This document shows, piece after piece, positions 23,969 to 36,300 of a stretch of 64,000 nt of DNA. Each line of letters starts with the position of its first letter. The first letter of the stretch is position 1. Source of the DNA: Cenococcum geophilum 1.58 (Eukaryota > Ascomycota > Dothideomycetes > Gloniales > Gloniaceae). A model generated the notes under the pieces. The model had not been told where the DNA came from, searched no databases, and was given only the letters and a program-made list of their open reading frames with translations. A program made the position numbers and the translations under genes. The stretch spans positions 310,001-374,000 of the forward strand of contig KV748233.1 of NCBI GenBank assembly GCA_001692895.1. The letters are read 5' to 3'.

Positions 23969-25122
23969 CAGCCGGAAAGGCTTCTACGCCGCAAAGAAAA
24001 GCGATTCACCTCGATTGGAGGTTGTGGCGACTTCTCCTTAATGATACTGGAATGGGCCTGGTGTCGTGAAGAAAGATTTTGAAAGGGTCCGTACGGGGGT
24101 CGTTTCGGTTAAGGCTGATGAGGCCAGATGGGAGTAGGGTACGTTCCAGGGATTACACGACGACCAGCAGCAGCGCGGGGAGATTCTTCCGAAAGTCGTG
24201 GTGGAAGCAGCGGCGGGATCAGGTAGAGAAGTGAGGGCGCATCATTGGTAAGGAAGGGAAAGGGTATGGGTGAAAGATTTGCTTCTTTGCGGTGCAGAGG
24301 TTGTTGCTGACGGAGCAACTCTGGAGGGACAAGGCGCAGGTGGAAGAGCCGGAGATTGGAAAGGCGCGAACTAAGGGCGGACAACGAGTGGCCGGGGAAC
24401 GACGGCGCAGAATAATCAATGGATATATCAATGGCCGACAGATCCGAGCACAAGCTTTTTCACCTGTCTCTTTCAGACGCTGCGAACACTCTCGTCAGCC
24501 TGCGGCGAGGTGATGCATTGCTGTTTTATTATTATAACACCCTCGTGGCTTGGACGTATCTCCTGTCAGCGCTGAGCACGGACATGCCCTGGGTCCGCCG
24601 TGACTCAGCACTGAAGGTCTTTATGCCTCGCATCGAATTACGAATCAGATGGCAGCCAGAGTGAGCGACCTTGCAAATACGCGACCACGCTGCGGGATGC
24701 ACGGCAGACTGCACACTTTGTACACATGTTCATTACGAGCAATATTGGAATTTATAAGGCCCGATCCGAGGGATTCGCGCCAGATCAAACCCCAGAGTGG
24801 ATGCAGGAGACACGTACATGTATGAAAGCAACGCGAATCCAATACTCTACGTTTCGCTTTTGAAGCTCCGACAGGCCAATGCCTGGGAGGAATGCCTCTT
24901 GGTGAGGGGCATGGCTGGGAATGGCAAGCACAATTTCTTTCGTCATAGACCATTGTAGTCTATCAACCATCTGATAATTTAGATAATTCAGATAATAAGG
25001 GGGGTATATCTAGACGCCGGGCAGCCGGTCGCACGTGCTATCGTGTCGTCGGTTCACTAAAGTAGGTACGAACTTCAACGGGACATGGCAGCTCCGCCCT
25101 ATTGTCATCCAACAACATCAAT
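23969..25122. other. divergent promoter region, flippase and 25123 gene
   Basis: About 1.15 kb between two divergently transcribed genes. Short frames here look like chance. No repeat, RNA gene or clear operator seen. Confidence 0.45.
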
Positions 25123-27503
25123 ATGCCTCCCAATCGAAGCATCACCGACTTCTTCAAGCCAGCTGCGCCAAACAGTCGGCCGATATGGGATAACATAGTG
25201 GTGCAACACCCAGGTCCGCAAGCCTCGCACAAACTATCTCGACTTCAGACAATATCCTAACTCTGTGCCTCAAAAATTAGATTCGAATCCAGCGCGCCCA
25301 TGGCCTTCACCTCGTGTTCCAAATCGCCTTGCAAATACAGCGACGCGTGAAGCCGCGCCTTCGCCTGCTCCTCGCCGCAATCCTAGAGTCACCGATGTCA
25401 CGGCTAAACCAAAAGCTGACAATGCCTCGACAAACGCATCTTTTTCCTCGCTCACGTCAGCGTCTCAGACTCCCCCAAGCTCTAATAACAGCAGGCGCAT
25501 GGTCAAAAATGGTGACGAGGTTGTGTGCAATTCGGACTCCGAAACGGACAGTTCGGACGATGAGCTGGAAGATTTGGACAAATTCCTACGCAAACCTTCA
25601 CCTGCTGCCGCTCAGAAACGCGCAGTGGATGGAACACAACGAAGCCTATCAGGCCGTCAAACGCGCTCAGGTGACAGTGTCCAAAAGGAACGGGCAGTGC
25701 CACAAGCACCACCTGCGAAAAAGTACAAATTCTCACTAAGCTCACTAGTTGACGCATCCAACAACGACTCTGAGGCGGAGAAAAAGATTGCTGAGGCAAA
25801 GATAGAACTCGATAAACCAATCGAGGATTCGGCTCAATCTGAAGATGTCCATGTTGACGAGACAATTCTTACCTCAATCATTGAGGACGAGGAAGATGGG
25901 GATAAAGCGCAGAGGCTACTGCTAGCGATGAAGAGAACGAATGCCCTTCATCGGGACCCTACTTGGCACTTTTTTTACGATGACATCGAAAACAAATCAC
26001 GCCAGCCGTTTCCCGCGTTGAGTCTACCAAGGTATGGTTGGGCAGCGATGTTCAAAGGTCAGTCAATTCGCAGTGAAAACGATCTGCACACTAATATTAT
26101 TCAGATCCAACGGCAAGGGATCAAGCTTTTCTGTCCGGCTATGCTAGAACTATTTTTCGCCACCAAGAGCTTCCGGAAGAACTGGCATCCTGGATGATTG
26201 ACGAGTGTAGGGCCAACTCTAAAATATTACTCGCGTTCTTCGCTAACCTAATTAAGTAATTTACCATCCGAGAGAAGACTTGAAGTTTGAGTATCTACAG
26301 ACACTCAAGGTATTTGACAGCAATTTTATGATATCGTCTAGACCTAACAATTCGCAGTCCTGCCCGAGATCTTTGAAGATGCTTCTTACACCTAGTAAGC
26401 TTACTGAGCTGTTCGGTCGGCTAGGGGCCAAGGATGAAGCAGCTAATCCTGCGAGCGTAATGGCTCTTTCATTTGAAGCGCCCAGCAGTGAGTAAAACGA
26501 ACAATCCAAAGAGGCCCTAGCTTACCAGCGCAGAGCCGAAACGACCAATTCCATCAGGTCTAAGATGGGTTGTTCTTCTGCTTGGACAAGCAGCTTCAAC
26601 GTAAGCACCCTTATTCAAATTCGAGACTGCAACTAAGGCTCGCAACAACAGCCTTCCATTGGAATGTAGCGTCCACGCCATCAATGTCCTCCTCCGCGTG
26701 TCATTCGACGACAGCGTCCTCGCAGACGCCACTCTCCAGATTACCATCCAAGATTCGATAGAAGCCTTAATATCTAGCCTCCCTGACTCCGACCTCGACA
26801 TATCAGTAGGCCTTATCCTCCACCTCCTTCATCACATACTGACCAACTCCAGATCGACCAAATAACCAACACTATCCTCTCAACCCTCAAAGACCCCATC
26901 CTGCAAGACCAACTAATCTCCTCCCTCCCCACTCACTCCCCCCTTACCCACCACTTCCAACGGCACCTTGCGCTCTCATTCTTCCTTTCCCCCACCCCTC
27001 TGGGCGTCCCCCTCACCTCGCCCATTCTCCCTTCTCTAATCCACACCCACCTCACTACCTCGCCCTCCCTTCAAATCACTCCCCGAACCTCTTACCCAGC
27101 CCTCGGCGCCATCATTTCCCTCCTTGACACCGCCATCGGCCCCGGCTTCTCCGACCTATCTTTCCTCCCGTCCAGACCCCCACCAAACACCCCCGCAATC
27201 CCGCTTGTACCCGAGGAAAAAGCCTTCAACGAATCCGTCGACCTCCTCGCCTCCCGCGTCAAGTGGCTCAGCAACCGCATCATCGACGCCGGCGCGACGG
27301 ACATGTCGCGCTGCGAAGCCAAGGGCGTCTGCGAGCGGCTGTACTACCGGCTGGAGAGCGCGGTGCGCACGCGCGGGCGGCGGCAGCGCGGCGTGTTTGG
27401 CGGTGATGACGATGATGATGATGATGAGGGGGCTAGGAAGTTGTTTAGGCGGTGGTTCAAGAACTCTACGACGGGTTCGGAGGCGGTGGTTGATGGGGCT
27501 TAG
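25123..27503 (+). CDS. fungal protein of unknown function with N-terminal PIP-like box
   Basis: Eight exons fit with GT-AG introns and continuous phase: 25123-25213, 25281-26057, 26105-26206, 26257-26309, 26358-26487, 26534-26600, 26652-26805 and 26853-27503, giving 674 aa. The N-terminus MPPNRSITDFFKP has the spacing of a PCNA-interacting box (N in the Gln slot, I, then FF). A disordered acidic region (SDSETDSSDDELEDLDKFL) follows, then a helical body: FRHQELPEELASWMIDE, SCPRSLKMLLTPSKLTELF, IPSGLRWVVLLLGQAAST, LPLECSVHAINVLLRVSFD and ALSFFLSPTPLGVPLTSP. The end reads MSRCEAKGVCERLYYRLES then AVRTRGRRQRGVF, plus an Asp run. I recall unannotated homologues in other Pezizomycotina. A DNA replication or repair role (an Nse5/6-like or clamp-binding scaffold) is a guess from the PIP-like box only. 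Confidence 0.72.
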
Positions 27504-28294
27504 GGATGCTAGTTTTAAGATATGATTTATGGGTTTTTACATAGAGGTGCGGATGCGGGTTCCTGGTGTTCCTGGTGTTCGGGATTGATGTTTCGCGGCG
27601 GGTTGGCATGCTTGTCTCGATACGGCGTTTGATATGCCGCTGATACCACATATGCCACTGGGTTCTTATTAAAGTTGAAATTAAGATATATTTGTACGGC
27701 TGCAGGAGCCCATCCCATCCCATGCGCCAATGCATCAAGGCGAGGGCGCAAGGGTCGTTAATTTGGTTGTCCCCTGCCAAGTAAATTTTGAACGAAGGTC
27801 CAAAGCACTCCAAAACCGCAGTAGACGAACATGAAGAATTCTTAGGCGTCCAAAGCAATCTACGAGGGCGCGCCTCAGACTAAACTGCGCGTACGCCGAA
27901 ATCACGCATGAAACAGTCGTGTCATCACTCACAACCTCAAAGAGCACACGTGGTTTCATATCCTCATCACATCAATTGCGTATACCGCCATGCTACACTC
28001 ATAGATACGGACAGCAGACCCACCCATCCCTCCTACCTAGACTACACGAAACGAAAGACGGACGACCCCAAGCCCAGCACGGCTGATGACTCGACTCCCG
28101 AAAATCCCCCAAACCAACCAACAGCAACCCCCCAAAAAAGGTAGAAAAGGACAGAAGTTCCAAGCGTCAGGTAACCCAGCCGCCACGAACCCACCAAGCC
28201 AGCGAGGATGCGCAGCAAAATCCGCGAGAGAGAAAAAGAGTTTTTTTTTTTTTGGGGGGGGGGGGGTTTCGGCGCGCGCCGCGCAAACGCACCC
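27504..28294. other. intergenic region, convergent 3' ends
   Basis: About 790 bp between the stop of the 25123 gene and the stop of the minus-strand tetraspanin. It ends in a homopolymer junction of 13 T followed by 13 G at 28241-28266. No gene recognised. Confidence 0.5.
28241..28266. repeat. homopolymer junction T13-G13
   Basis: Thirteen T residues followed directly by thirteen G residues, just downstream of the tetraspanin stop. Exact lengths are unreliable in most sequencing methods. Confidence 0.9.
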
Positions 28295-29321
28295 CTACAA
28301 CCCGCCGAGCCTGTTCTTCTCGTCGATGTGGCGGTACCGCTCCTGCTCCTGGCGGTACTTGAGCACCATGGCGACGCACAGCACCAGCAGGACGTCGACG
28401 CCGACGATGCCGAACGCGGCGGTGAAGATCAGGTCCATGTAGCCGTTCGCGAAGCTGCTGAAGGCGCTGATGCAGCCCGGTTTTTGCGCGGCGACCAGCG
28501 AGTTCGTGCATGTGCTGTCTTGGATGAACATTGGCGAGGTGCTGTTTTGGTAACCGCAGCAGGAGAACTGGGAGGTGTTAGTTTGGCGGTGCGGGCTAGG
28601 GTGGCGTGGTGGTGTGGGTTGGGTAGGGCGGCTGTGTGTTTGGGTTTGTTGAGGCGCAGGAGGGTGGTGGGCTGTGAGGATAATGATGGCGGTGGAATCA
28701 CACCTGGGAGATTTCGCGGGGTGTTGAGGTTGATGAGGGGTGGGGTGGGAGAGAGTTTGGGAAACAGCAGAAAGTTTGGAGGAAAGGGGAAGGCTATTGA
28801 AGTTTGATAGAGAAGTGCCCTGTCATACCTTTTGCTGCAACAGACTCTGGGTCAACGGAGTCTCCTTAGCCCAGATCGCACCCAGGTTCGCGCGCGATTG
28901 CAGAGTAGTGAACCAGATGACGACACCTAGCACCAGAGTGAACGTGGCGCAGAACACGGCAAGCCACCCTTGGGCACGAAGCCAGCCCCGATTTTGCGGG
29001 AGGAAGAGCGCCGGGAAAGACAACAGGAAAGTAATAAAGACAAATATGGCATTTACAACGCCACCTAGATGGACAGATTGATTAGCATGACCAAACATTT
29101 CGTGGGTTGGACTATATTGGGTTGCGTGGTAAAGCGGAACATGGAATTTGCCTACTGGTTAGAGGACACTGCTTGAGGAGCAGATGTTGGGCGACATTGG
29201 AAGTGGTGGGAGATTTGTGTATCGCATTCTCTGCCATCAACGAGAAGCCTATCAGGAGTCCACCGCAACAGGCGAAGAGGAAGTCGGTCCCGAAGAAGAC
29301 CATCATGAGTTTGTTCGGCAT
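28295..29321 (-). CDS. tetraspanin (fungal Tsp3-like)
   Basis: Four-helix membrane protein that organises membrane microdomains; fungal members act in hyphal growth and, in plant pathogens, in penetration. Three exons on the minus strand: 29321-29156, 29064-28829 and 28567-28295, giving 224 aa. TM1 lies near the start (VFFGTDFLFACCGGLLIGFS). TM2 follows intron 1 (GVVNAIFVFITFLLSFPALF) and TM3 is LAVFCATFTLVLGVVIWFTT. The large outer loop opens exon 3 with FSCCGYQNSTSP, the diagnostic CCG motif, then two more Cys (CTNSL, PGCISAF). TM4 is LIFTAAFGIVGVDVLLVLCV, and the tail is polar and short. Intron 2 is unusually long for this window (261 bp). Length, four helices and the CCG loop make the family clear; the Tsp3 subgroup is less certain. 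Confidence 0.82.
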
Positions 29322-31152
29322 CTTGATCGCGGCTCTTAAAAGTTTCGCGGGCGGGGTTTAATGGGTATCTTAAGGTCAAACTAGGGAGTTCAAAAAAACT
29401 TGTAGAGCACTTCAAGCACGAGAAAAGGGAAGAAGATAAAAGCTCTTCAATCAAGGAGAGACTTGAGGTATAGAAAGGAGTGTAGATGTCGTTGCAGCAG
29501 AGCCGTCCCGCAACTCTCGCAGACGGAACAAGACGATCAAGAAAAATAGGTACAGGAAGCAGAAGAGAAGTTGGTGAGGAGAGAGAAAAAATGATCGCCG
29601 GGAGGGTTTTCTTTAGCATAAGAGGCCTCGTAGGCGTGTCGCAAAAGTCTGGATAGGCGAAGCACATTGCGTTTCAGGAACGTCGTGACAAGGCTGCATG
29701 TGCGGATCACGGCGGCTTGGTGGAGCACAGGGGGAAAGGAGATGGTTTGGAGTTGCGCAAGCGCTGATATTGAAAAGATAACATTATTGCTACGAATACA
29801 CTCATAGTGATATTGGATGTGGTAATCTGGTGATGTATGAAATGGTGGTTTGGATGGCCTCGAGAGGGGCGTTTGAGTTGTATTGGCGGCGGAGGAAGCC
29901 GTGCAGCGGACAGAGAAAGCAGGCAGTAGGCAGTTGTCCGAACAAGGCAGGCGGTCAGCGCCTGTCAGGATGAGTCAGCCGAAGGGTGGGTGATTGGCCA
30001 GAATACGCGATGCCAAGTAATTGGCCCACTTTTGATGTTACACGGGACACAATTTCCGCCTTGCCCGTTTCCCTCTCTCCCACGCTAGGCCTCTCCGGCG
30101 TCCATCGAAACCGCCATTCCCTGCTTGGAGTGACAGCCCACGACCTTCGAGGTAAGCCCCACCCCCTTACCGTCTCCCTCTGTATCCGCGAATCCTACCC
30201 AAATTGGCCCGAGTCACTGTATAGTTGGGCGTATTGTGCGTGTATCCAACACCCCCAGACCAAAGAGCGGCGCGTTGAGAAGGCTTTGTCGACTCGGTAG
30301 TCGTCATGATGCGCACCGCCAAACGACACAAGGCGACAAAAAAAGCCCCAAAACGCGCCTAATGTGGCCTCCCCATCCGATCAGCGATTCGAGGGGGCCA
30401 GGGTTTGGGTCTGCTATCGCTCCGCGCGCGCAGCCAACCGTCTGCTCTAGCCCCCGTCTCCACTGCCCAAAAACCACCCGAAATACTGCCCTCCGCCCGT
30501 TTCACTTTCCCCAATCTCTCCTTCACTTTCCCTCTCTGAGACAGAACCTCTCACACTTTTGCAGAGTCCTCCGCAGATTCATCCCTGGTCGGTACAAGCC
30601 TTCAGCAGGCCAAGTACGGCCCATTCTCAAATAAGGGCTTTAACGCTCTCTTGCTGCTTCTGGCATTCCTCCATTAAACGCAAGGTACGCGGGCTTTTCC
30701 TGGCTTTTCCTGGCTTCCCTCAAGCAGCGAGCTTGCCTCTTTTCGCCTCGACCGCTGTGCGACGAGAGCTTGCTCCTGCGCTTTCCTTGCATTCCACGCC
30801 GCCACAGGCAAAAGCAGGCAAGCATACCACCTGCCACCAGCCCCCGACCCGTTCTTGACCAGTTCTTGACCAGTTCTTGACCCGTTCTTGACCCATTCCT
30901 TCTCTGTGCAGGCCCCCTCTCCGCCAGCTGCCACCTTTTTTTTACTTTTAGCCTTTGCCTGATTGATCCTGATTGTTCCCTAACAGCATCGTTTAGGCCT
31001 AATCCCACTTGACATCGCCTCATCCGCTCTTTGATTTCTCCGACCGGCTGCCCTCCAAAGAGGAAATCCCCACACAATCTTCGCGACCACAAAGAGTAAG
31101 GTCAAACACTCTACCCAAACTGTCGTAACCACTTCCGACAACGAATCGCATC
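29322..31152. other. divergent promoter region, tetraspanin and MCM1
   Basis: About 1.8 kb, long for this window. The MCM1 side (30400-31150) is C/T-rich with poly-pyrimidine tracts and holds four 11-bp tandem repeats (30850-30893). A long 5' leader with unseen introns is possible for MCM1. No other gene recognised. Confidence 0.5.
30850..30893 (+). repeat. four tandem 11-bp units upstream of MCM1
   Basis: Four consecutive copies of (C/A)GTTCTTGACC with only the first base varying, about 260 bp before the MCM1 start codon. Could be a protein-binding cluster in promoter or leader, or a neutral minisatellite. Confidence 0.85.
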
Positions 31153-31995
31153 ATGGCCAGCGAAATCACCGACCACGACCAGCACCCATCGCCTTCGGTT
31201 CACGATGACCAAGGCGTTGGCAATGGCAATGGTGCCCTTGTCGCCGGCGATGCCAATCGAGGCACGAAACGGCCTCGTCCTGCTGCCGACGATGATGACG
31301 ACGATGACGACAAGCCCGGCCGCGAGAGGAGAAAGATTGAGATCAAGTTCATTCAGGACAAGTCGCGCCGACACATTACCTTTTCCAAGCGGAAGGCCGG
31401 CATCATGAAGAAGGTAAGTCTCCGGTCGCACATCTGCCTAACCCTCGGCGCGACTAGGTCGCGTCGCATTCCCCGGAAAACCAATTGACTCTTGTTAACC
31501 CCGCGTCCACCTTAGGCATATGAGCTTTCCGTCCTGACCGGCACCCAAGTTTTACTGCTCGTCGTATCCGAGACCGGACTCGTGTATACGTTCACCACAC
31601 CAAAGTTACAACCTCTCGTAACTAAGCCCGAAGGAAAGAACCTCATCCAGGTACGACCCAAGCGTGCAATTAGCTGACCGCCATTGTCCTCTCTAACATA
31701 ACTCCAGGCCTGCCTGAACGCGCCCGAGCCCGCGTCCGGCGACGCGAACGGCGTTGATGGCGACAACCCTGTTGACTCACCGGAAGACAACCACGCGCAA
31801 GTACCCTCTGGCCAGCCGCGCATGCCCGGCAATGCTGGCATGCCTCCCGCATACATGACTCCCGAACAAGCTCTCCACTACCAAACATATCTGCAACAGC
31901 AGCAGCAAGCGACGAACCAATACCCCATGCCGCCACAGGGTGGGATGCCCCGCCACCCGCAACAGCATTACCAACCCGATCAGAAACTGAGTTGA
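31153..31995 (+). CDS. MCM1: MADS-box transcription factor MCM1
   Basis: SRF-type MADS factor that binds CC(A/T)6GG-like boxes and, with partners such as mating-type alpha1 and STE12, controls mating, cell cycle and development. Three exons: 31153-31413, 31516-31650 and 31708-31995, giving 227 aa. An N-terminal leader ends in an eight-Asp run (residues 46-53). The MADS domain (about 57-115) begins GRERRKIEIKFIQDKSRRH, continues ITFSKRKAGIMKK-AYELSVL across intron 1, and TGTQVLLLVVSETGLVYTF, ending in TTPKLQPLV. The C-terminal third is Pro/Gln-rich (YLQQQQQATNQYPMPPQGG), like other fungal Mcm1 proteins. Both introns sit where the family usually has them. The start matches the normal position a short distance before the acidic run. 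Confidence 0.95.
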
Positions 31996-32812
31996 ATATA
32001 TTAATATCGCGCTGTGATGTTCTGCAAATCCCCACAAGTAGAATATTGCGAAGGTCTGGTTCAGTCGAATATGGATACCCTCTCCTAATGCTGCGAAATG
32101 TAATTGCGAAGAGGTTGTTATACGGGGAGGGGTCGGGCGATGGCTTACCGTGCGCGGGCCAACGCGCTCGAGAAATAGGGGATTTAACTGTGGATGGCCA
32201 AAGTCGGACTGGGTGGTTTGGTGTCTTGGCGGAGTCAAACGGGGGACGGCGTGGAGTCTTAGTATCTTTGTTGTGTCTCTCCTTCTCTCTCAGCTGTTTT
32301 GATCGGACGAAGTATGTATTTTTGTGCACTCCGAGCTTCCAAAAATTACCCCTCCAGTCAGAGCTGCGTCATACAAATAATTATTTCTAAAATAATTCTT
32401 CTGCTCGGCGCGTTCAAGTGGTGATACGTTAGAGGTGATGCGTTAGATAGGGGTGCTGGAGAATTAAGACTTCGATACATCTGCTGTGGATTTGTTCCTG
32501 CAGGAGGCGTGTCACAAATGGCGAACGAGCAATTGCTGAACCTGATTGTCATCTATACCTGGTATCATCACCTGCCATTATTGACCCATTATCCCCACAC
32601 TACGACTATTACAACCGCGCGTTTTTAGAATCTGCACTACCTAGCTACGAGACCGGCTCCATAGCTTACGCACGATCATGTTCTCTACCAGAAGCTCAAG
32701 ATAAGAAAGTAATGCCAATTGATACCTCTCTTCGCTCCAAGAACCCCAAAATACCAGTGTCATGTCTACAATACAGGGTATCACGCGTCAACACTGAAAA
32801 GCATCCATGGCT
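31996..32812. other. intergenic region after MCM1
   Basis: About 800 bp. It contains the MCM1 3' region and an A/T-rich palindromic patch near 32368-32398. Nothing coding recognised. Confidence 0.45.
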
Positions 32813-33214
32813 TCAACCGTAGATACCCACCAGCCCTACCTCACTCACATAGATAACTTCATCAAAGCCAGATCTGACTCTACACTGCACCTCAGCTTCC
32901 TGCGGCGTACCTGCGTGATAGCCTAGCAGGGGGAAAGCATTAGAAAGAGCCGACGTAGCATACAAGGCGTACCGTGCGGGCGTGTGTAATTCGTAGTCGA
33001 TTGCAAAATCGGCTTCCGCCGTGCGCACTCCAGAAATCCTCAGTGCACGGTCTTCCTGCAGCTCTTGGCTTTTGTCTATGCCATATCTACTGTAGGCTAG
33101 CCTCTGCTGCCCTATTCTAGTTAAGGCCCTTCCCAGATCTGCTCCAAGTGTGAAACTTACAGACTGCACCGCCACCTGCTTACCCACAAGAGCGCAGCTA
33201 GCGCAGGTCGGCAC
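32813..33214 (-). CDS. hypothetical 133-aa ORF overlapping the inverted repeat
   Basis: Open frame of 133 aa, family not recognised. It reads as real protein in composition: PTCASCALVGKQVAVQSVSF, GRALTRIGQQRLAYSRYGID, RISGVRTAEADFAIDYEL and HTPARYALYATS. Its N-terminal half (33030-33220) is repeated, inverted and decayed, at 38735-38935, where matching translation can still be followed. That shows the frame is part of a larger duplicated unit rather than a chance ORF. It may be truncated at the 5' side (the repeat match runs to the start) or be an exon of a larger gene. It sits about 160 bp from the divergently oriented NLR gene. No signal peptide is evident. Confidence 0.45.
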   Translation of the reverse strand: MPTCASCALVGKQVAVQSVSFTLGADLGRALTRIGQQRLAYSRYGIDKSQELQEDRALRISGVRTAEADFAIDYELHTPARYALYATSALSNAFPLLGYHAGTPQEAEVQCRVRSGFDEVIYVSEVGLVGIYG

Positions 33215-33225
33215 CCTGCGTGGCT
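33030..33225 (+). repeat. left copy of inverted repeat flanking the NLR gene
   Basis: Aligns with the reverse complement of 38735-38935. Shared stretches include GCACGGTCTT, TAGGCTAGCCTC, CTAGTTAAGGCCCTTCC, AGACTGCACCGC and GTCGGCACCCT, in the same order, with short gaps. Confidence 0.75.
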
Positions 33226-33373
33226 GTCCTACATGTTAACCTCATCTTCAGCTTCTTCAGCCCCGTGATATCCACTTGGAAAGGCAGGCATCAACTTCAC
33301 CTTTCCATTGTCACTGCTGTCGCAACCACATCTATTGTTCCCGCCAAAAGTTCTCGTGGAAGTCAGGTCTTCA

Positions 33374-36300
33374 ATGTCATTCTTCAAGCAATTGAAAAAT
33401 TCCTGTAAAGGTCCTGGCATAAGGGACTCTGTGGAATCTAGGAGGGAACTGGATCGCGGCGCGAAAGACGGCGCAGTCTCACCCGCTTTACCCGTGACGC
33501 CGTCTATAGGTATATCGAGACCTAGACACCGGAGAGGTTATCAGTCTTCTTAAAGCTCACAGGCTCCAGCGAATGTTGGACTCCAACATCCTCAGCAACT
33601 CACTCCCTCAATTGCAATTCCTCCTCCGGCCTCCTCTACCCTAACAGGGTTTGGCAACGAGGTCAAATGGGACACGCATAAGCCGTCCCCAATCTCCAGG
33701 TCTACAGCGCAGGAAGGGCCTAGGTCAACTGCCACCGCTACCGTAGATGGCCCAGAGCAGTCGGAACACCGTGAAGATGGTTCGCGAACCTCTGTTCCTG
33801 GCCGCAATCTACCGAGGGACGGTAGGTTAGATACCCCACAGTCACTCTGGGATCGTGCGTATGACGCCCTCGGAACCGAAGATCCAAAATTGGTGGAGAA
33901 CTATGAGAAAGTGCTTTCAAGGGAGTTGTCGAAGACAAGTGTGTATCAGCTGCAGGGCATAAATCGCGGCCGCTGACCTCGTCGCAGGTTCCAATTTGAA
34001 CACACTGGACAGCACTTCCCCCGATCAGGCCAGCGAATACTTGGACGACACTGACAACCGGATTGAGAATGCGAATCTCCAGAAACGCCGAGAGCAACTA
34101 AAGAAAATAGTCGAAGCTGGGCGACAACGAATGGATAAAAAGAAGATTAAATATCATATTGCCGGCTACGAATTTGTCCTTGAGGATCAGATTGCGCAAT
34201 CTGCGAAGTTGGTGCAATGGGGGAAGGCTTTAATTGATCAGGCTGTCAAGGCTTCTCCAGAAGCTTCAATGGCTTGGTGTGGTATTTGTCTCATTCTCCC
34301 ACTCTTTACGCAGTCCAGCGCCACAGAGCAGGCCAACCGGGCTGGATTCGCCTACGTTACAGCCCGCATGCACTACTACGTCGCGCTTGAACCTCTGTTA
34401 TTTCCGAAGAATCAGGACCCAACTGCCATCGTTCCCGAAGATTTAAAGGAAGCGTTCGAGAAAAATGTTGTAGACCTGTATCAGCACATCCTCGAGTTCC
34501 AATTTAGAAGTGTTTTACGATTCTTCCGGAACGGGCTACGAAATCTTGGACGAGATTTAATCCAACGCGAGGACTGGGATGGCATGTTGTCCAAGGTCCA
34601 ACAACTCGAAAATACTCTTGACGGCGACTTCAAGAAAATTAATAATGCTGGTTTAAGTCGAAAGCTTGGAGAACTTAGCGAGAACGCAAGGGGATCATTC
34701 GAAACTATGCACCAGCTTCTTTCAGTCACCGAGCGGCACCTTATAGTCTCCGAAGACATTTTGCAAGAGATTGTCGAGCTGAGAAATGACTCTAAGTATG
34801 ACCTCCCAATAGTGCCAAGTGCCCTTTACAACAGTGCCGAGGACCAGCACATTCAACCATGCCAGCAAGGTACCAGGGTGAGCATACGGAATCAGATCAC
34901 GNCATGGGCAAACGACATCAGCCGCGAGACCCTCTTCTGGGTCTACGGTCCTGCTGGCACTGGGAAGTCAACTATTAGTCGCAGCATCGCGCAATCCCTT
35001 GCCGATACCGGCCTGCTGGGGGCTAGCTATTTCTTCAGGAGAGGAAAGGAGGGCCGCAACAGCGCGAGTCGATTTTTTCCGACTATCGCCAGCCAACTGA
35101 TCGCCACGGTCCCTACCTTCAAGAGATCCCTGAGGGAATCTCTAGAAAAGCCAGGAAATACCGAACTAGAAACGAAGGCTCTAGGGGAACAGTTCAAGAC
35201 GCTTATCCTGACCCCACTCTCGCAAGTGTTTACTGACACGTCACAACCTATCTTGAACAGAGTTATTGTCATCGACGCTCTAGATGAATGCGAAGGCAGC
35301 AAAGATATTCGCATCATTTGTGATCTATTATCGCAACTGCAGGAACTCAGTACGGTCCGCTTGCGCGTGTTTCTGACAAGCAGATCCGCTTATCCTATCG
35401 TTGGTGCCTTCAGGAGTCTCCAAAGCAAGCACAGTTTATCGCTGCTTGAAGACTTCTCCGAGGAAACCAAGGCCGATATATCCACCTTCTTAATAGAAAG
35501 GTTCGCAACCATCAAGGCTAATAACGAGATCACAGGAGATCCTTGGCCGGACCCTAAGGACCTAGACCGTCTTATTACCTTGGCCACGAACCCATCACCG
35601 CTGTTTATTTACGCGGCAACTCTCTGTCGGTTCGTCGATGATGGGACGGGAAAGAAAAACCCAGTCAAGCGGCTGGAGCGCTGGCTGAAGGATTGTGATA
35701 GCAATACATCACAACTCAACCAGATTTATGTGCCGATCCTTCAAGATTTGTTTGGTACAGTCGAAAATGAGAAATCCTCCGACGGTCTTGACAGCGAGGA
35801 AAAATCGCAACTACTGCGGATCCTGGGCTCCATCATTCTTCTCCCCACTCCGCTTCCAGCTCCAGCTTTAGCGGCTCTCCTCGGCATGGACGAATCCAGC
35901 GTCAATCATTGGCTCCGAAATCTTCATGCAGTACTCAATATTCCTGGCGACCGTGAGGCACCGGTGGAGATACTACACAAGTCATTTAGTGACTTCTTGC
36001 TTGGACAAGAGGGAACAGGCACTGCTGAATTTCGAGTAAACGCTGCAGAATCACATGCGGTGCTCGCGTCAAAATGCATCCAGCGGATGGAAAACGGGCT
36101 CAGCAAAGACATCTGCAGTGTTCGAGACCCTGGAAAGCCGAGGTATGAGATCGACAAGGCGATTATCGCCAGCCACATACCTCCCGATCTCGAGTACGCT
36201 TGCCTTTACTGGGTGTATCACCTGCAGCACAGTGGAAAACGTATCACAGATAGTGACGAGCTCTGCATCTTCCTCCACGCGCACTTCCTTCACTGGCTTG

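Noticed and set aside
25265-26197. Gene model starting at 25265 as one 310-aa exon
   Set aside because: Begins with GTG inside an intron and ends in intron text; the eight-exon model keeps phase throughout and adds the PIP-like start.
28167-28807. Overlapping 114-199 aa frames on both strands near the tetraspanin end
   Set aside because: Shadows of the tetraspanin last exon and its long intron; hydrophobic four-helix protein with CCG motif is the real gene.
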